Made by a program: the position numbers and the translations under genes. This document shows positions 61,389-64,000 of a stretch of 64,000 nt of DNA, one piece after another. Below the pieces are notes generated by a model that worked only from the letters and a program-made list of their open reading frames with translations, was not told the origin of the DNA and searched no databases. The first letter of the stretch is position 1. Each line of letters starts with the position of its first letter. The stretch is from UBA4575 sp002386945 (lineage in GTDB: Bacteria > Pseudomonadota > Gammaproteobacteria > UBA4575): assembly GCA_943789445.1 (NCBI GenBank), contig CALSUC010000002.1, positions 372,001 to 436,000 of the forward strand. The letters run 5' to 3'.

Positions 61389-62432
61389 TTGGACGAAGAT
61401 AAGAAGAAAGCATTAGTCGCCGCACTAGGCCAGATTGAACGTCAATTTGGTAAAGGTGCCGTTATGCGTATGGGCGATGAAGCCGCGCATCGTGACATTG
61501 ACGTTATTTCTAGTGGTTCCTTAACCCTAGATGTTGCCTTAGGTATTGGTGGCTTGCCGAAGGGACGAGTGATCGAGATTTTTGGTCCTGAGTCATCAGG
61601 AAAGACAACCTTAACCTTGCAAGTCGTGGCGCAGTGTCAGGCCTTGGGCGGCACTGCGGCCTTTGTCGATGCTGAGCATGCCTTGGACCCGGGCTATGCC
61701 CAAAAGCTAGGCGTCAATGTTGATGATTTATTGGTATCACAACCGGATACCGGTGAGCAGGCGTTAGAAATTACCGATATGTTGGTGCGTTCCAGCGCGG
61801 TTGATGTGGTGATTATTGACTCTGTTGCAGCACTTACCCCACGCGCTGAGATTGAAGGTGATATGGGTGATTCACATATGGGTTTGCAGGCACGTTTAAT
61901 GTCGCAGGCATTACGTAAGCTGACCGGTAACATCAAACGCTCTAACACCATGGTCATCTTCATTAACCAGATTCGTATGAAGATCGGTGTGATGTTTGGT
62001 AGTCCAGAGACTACTACTGGTGGTAATGCGCTGAAATTCTACTCCTCAGTGCGACTCGATATCCGTCGTATTGGTGCGATCAAGAAGGGTGATGAAATTC
62101 TTGGTAACGAGACCCGGGTCAAGGTAGTGAAGAATAAAGTAGCCCCTCCATTTAAGATTGCTGAATTCGAGATTCTCTATGGTGAAGGTATTTCGCGCTT
62201 GGGTGAGTTGATCGACTTGGGTGTCGAGAACGACTTAGTCAAAAAAGCTGGCTCTTGGTATAGCTATGGTGAAGATCGTATTGGCCAGGGTAAGGAAAAC
62301 GCAAAGACATATCTGAAGGAACACCCAGAAATAGTGACTGAACTTGATAAGTTGTTGCGGGCTAAACTATTACCTGATGTTGGTAAGAAGGATAGAGACG
62401 CAGCTGAAGACGTTGAAAGCGAAGAAGCCTGA
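61389..62432 (+). CDS. recA: recombinase RecA
   Basis: RecA forms filaments on single-stranded DNA, drives strand exchange and triggers LexA cleavage. The 347-residue product has Walker A GPESSGKTT, the L2 loop region (MKIGVMFGSPETTTGGNALKFY) and an acidic C-terminal tail (DAAEDVESEEA). It begins at TTG behind AGAGGAA; no nearer ATG would leave a complete protein. No Escherichia coli-type LexA box (CTG-N10-CAG) is seen in the 66-base upstream gap. Confidence 0.97.
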   Translation: MDEDKKKALVAALGQIERQFGKGAVMRMGDEAAHRDIDVISSGSLTLDVALGIGGLPKGRVIEIFGPESSGKTTLTLQVVAQCQALGGTAAFVDAEHALDPGYAQKLGVNVDDLLVSQPDTGEQALEITDMLVRSSAVDVVIIDSVAALTPRAEIEGDMGDSHMGLQARLMSQALRKLTGNIKRSNTMVIFINQIRMKIGVMFGSPETTTGGNALKFYSSVRLDIRRIGAIKKGDEILGNETRVKVVKNKVAPPFKIAEFEILYGEGISRLGELIDLGVENDLVKKAGSWYSYGEDRIGQGKENAKTYLKEHPEIVTELDKLLRAKLLPDVGKKDRDAAEDVESEEA

Positions 62433-62862
62433 ACGTGATGCTTATGCTTGCGCCCTTGATTTATTATCGAGGCGTGAGCATTCGCAGCTTGAACTGCGGG
62501 CGAAACTAGAAAAACGTGAGTTTCCGCAGGGGCAAATAGAGCAAGCATTAGAACAGTTGATCGCTGGTCGTTATCAGAGTGATCAACGCTTCCTTGAGGA
62601 TTTCGTCCGGTCACGCGTCCTGCGTGGTAAAGGGCCCTTACTCATCTGCCAGGAACTACGTCAGCGTGGTGTTGATCGATCAGCTTTTGAGCGGCATTGT
62701 GAAGAGTGCAAAATTGACTGGTTTGATGTTGCAGAACAGACTTATCTTAAAAAATTCGGTGAGATCGCAATTGATTCTATGCGTGAGCGTGCAAAACGCA
62801 TACGTTTTATGCAATCGAAAGGTTTTCCCGGTGATATAATCGGTCGGATCTGTCGCAATTAG
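62377..62862 (+). CDS. recX: regulatory protein RecX
   Basis: RecX caps and inhibits RecA filaments. The product has the three-helix RecX repeats: YACALDLLSRREHSQLELRAKL, then RYQSDQRFLEDFVRSRVLRGKGP and the C-terminal MQSKGFPGDII. The start is uncertain: ATG 62377 gives 161 residues and overlaps recA by 56 bases, while TTG 62413 gives a more typical length of 149 residues and a 20-base overlap. Either way recA and recX are coupled. Confidence 0.9.
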   Translation: MLVRRIETQLKTLKAKKPERDAYACALDLLSRREHSQLELRAKLEKREFPQGQIEQALEQLIAGRYQSDQRFLEDFVRSRVLRGKGPLLICQELRQRGVDRSAFERHCEECKIDWFDVAEQTYLKKFGEIAIDSMRERAKRIRFMQSKGFPGDIIGRICRN

Positions 62863-62902
62863 CGATCAATAGACAAAAAAGACATACATTTAGGAAGCGG
62901 GC

Positions 62903-64000
62903 ATGGAAGGTAGTGCACAAATACGTAGTGCGTTTTTAGATTATTTCGAGCGTGAGGGACATACAACTGTGCCGACCAGCTCGTTAGTGCCGGCGGCAGA
63001 TGCCACCTTGTTATTCACCAATGCGGGGATGGTTCAATTTAAAGATGTTTTCTTAGGTAATGAAAGTTTACCTTATGTGCGTGCCACCTCCAGTCAGCGC
63101 TGTGTACGTGCTGGTGGTAAGCATAACGATTTAGAGAATGTTGGTTATACCGCGCGTCATCACACTTTCTTCGAAATGCTGGGTAACTTCAGTTTTGGTG
63201 ATTACTTCAAGCGCGAAGCCATCCACTATGCGTGGGACTTCTTAACTAAAGTGGCCGGCTTACCAGTAGACCGTCTCTGGGTCACTGTGTTTGAGGAAGA
63301 TGACGAGGCTGCCCGTATCTGGCTAGATGATATTGGGGTGAATCCTGAACGTCTGCGTCGTATTGGCGCGAAAGATAATTTCTGGTCGATGGGTGATACC
63401 GGTCCCTGTGGTCCTTGTACCGAAATATTTTATGATCATGGCGAACATATTGCCGGTGGTCCACCCGGTAGCCCGGATGAGGATGGTGATCGTTATGTCG
63501 AGATCTGGAATCTTGTGTTCATGCAATACGAGCGTGACAGTGCGGGGCAGCTGACTCCTCTGGCACGGCCCTCAGTCGATACTGGTATGGGCCTAGAACG
63601 CCTGTGTGCGGTCTTACAGGGTGTGAACAGTAACTATGATACTGATTTGTTCCAAGGGCTGATTCAGCAAACGGCCGAACTGGCTAAGATCAAAGATTTA
63701 CAAAACCCTTCACTCAAGGTGATTGCTGATCACATTCGTTCGTGTAGCTTTTTGATTGCTGACGGGGTGATGCCATCAAACGAAGGGCGTGGTTATGTTT
63801 TACGCCGAATTATTCGTCGAGCAGCGCGTCATGGCCATCGTCTGGGCCTACAAGAGCCATTCTTTCATACACTAGTAAATCCATTGATTGAGAGTCTGCA
63901 CGGCACCTTCCCTGAGTTGATTGAGCAGGCAGAAGTGGTGCGGCGTGGGCTGCTGAATGAAGAGGTGCGCTTTGGTGAGACGCTGACTCAGGGTATGCGT
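62903..64000 (+). CDS. alaS: alanine-tRNA ligase, N-terminal part
   Basis: AlaRS charges tRNA-Ala. The window holds the first 366 codons; the gene continues past the end. It begins MEGSAQIRSAFLDYF behind AGGAAG and shows the class II core: FTNAGMVQFKDVF, ATSSQRCVRAGGKHNDLE, HHTFFEMLGNFSFGDYFK, then NEGRGYVLRRIIRRAARHG at the tRNA-recognition domain. No stop occurs before the window edge. The recA-recX-alaS order is classical. Confidence 0.97.
   Translation, partial: MEGSAQIRSAFLDYFEREGHTTVPTSSLVPAADATLLFTNAGMVQFKDVFLGNESLPYVRATSSQRCVRAGGKHNDLENVGYTARHHTFFEMLGNFSFGDYFKREAIHYAWDFLTKVAGLPVDRLWVTVFEEDDEAARIWLDDIGVNPERLRRIGAKDNFWSMGDTGPCGPCTEIFYDHGEHIAGGPPGSPDEDGDRYVEIWNLVFMQYERDSAGQLTPLARPSVDTGMGLERLCAVLQGVNSNYDTDLFQGLIQQTAELAKIKDLQNPSLKVIADHIRSCSFLIADGVMPSNEGRGYVLRRIIRRAARHGHRLGLQEPFFHTLVNPLIESLHGTFPELIEQAEVVRRGLLNEEVRFGETLTQGMR

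Overview
The window is a gene-dense stretch of a gammaproteobacterial chromosome. The evidence is gene order that recurs in this class: nadD-rsfS-rlmH, maf-rng-yhdP-nit-tldD-pmbA, purM-purN, arsC-wrbA-DUF2069, aspS-nudB-yebC-ruvCAB-ybgC-tolQRAB-pal-cpoB-queE-queC, fdxA next to mutS, and pncC-thpR-recA-recX-alaS. Base composition looks moderately AT-rich by eye. GTG and TTG starts are common (TTG for rng, hda, galE, recA and the AddB-like gene). soxYZ, a tusA-like gene and a TsuA/YeeE-type transporter point to sulfur-compound metabolism. I cannot name a genus. Both ends are cut: proA loses its 5' part and alaS its 3' part.

Layout. 1-11.2 kb (+): end of proA; NAD synthesis, ribosome silencing and 23S methylation (nadD, rsfS, rlmH); then maf, RNase G, the AsmA-like YhdP, a nitrilase-family amidase and the TldD/TldE protease. 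11.2-13.7 kb (-): purM, purN and a DUF3108 protein. 13.9-16.5 kb: a PgsA-like enzyme and hda (+), facing arsC-wrbA-DUF2069 (-). 16.6-21.5 kb: galE (+), sucCD (-), rlmD (+) and an exported unknown (-). 21.8-35.1 kb (+): FmdB-like, DUF502, aspS, nudB, yebC, ruvCAB, the Tol-Pal operon and two queuosine genes. 35.1-40.2 kb: sulfur-linked genes (transporter, soxYZ, tusA) with tRNA-Lys and bepA. 40.3-48.4 kb (+): ilvH, ilvC, a psd-like gene, pssA, leuA, a family-4 UDG, rimI, prfC and a DUF2970 protein. 48.4-54.8 kb (-): AddB-like nuclease, fdxA, an unknown and mutS. 54.8-60.2 kb: a long poorly coding gap, then a three-gene cassette (aldehyde dehydrogenase, acetolactate-synthase-like ThDP enzyme, membrane-anchored FMN/Fe-S glutamate-synthase-like protein). 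60.3-64 kb (+): pncC, thpR, recA, recX, alaS.

Most of the window is housekeeping. The parts most worth a second look are the 55.5-60.2 kb cassette of unknown joint function, a phosphatidylserine-decarboxylase homologue with Cys where the self-cleaving Ser should be, an ilvH with no ilvI beside it, a Leu-rich candidate leader peptide before leuA, two matching TGCAC-N7-GTGC dyads upstream of the sulfur transporter, and a SoxY with an unusual C-terminal tail. No CRISPR array, insertion sequence, integrase or phage gene was seen.
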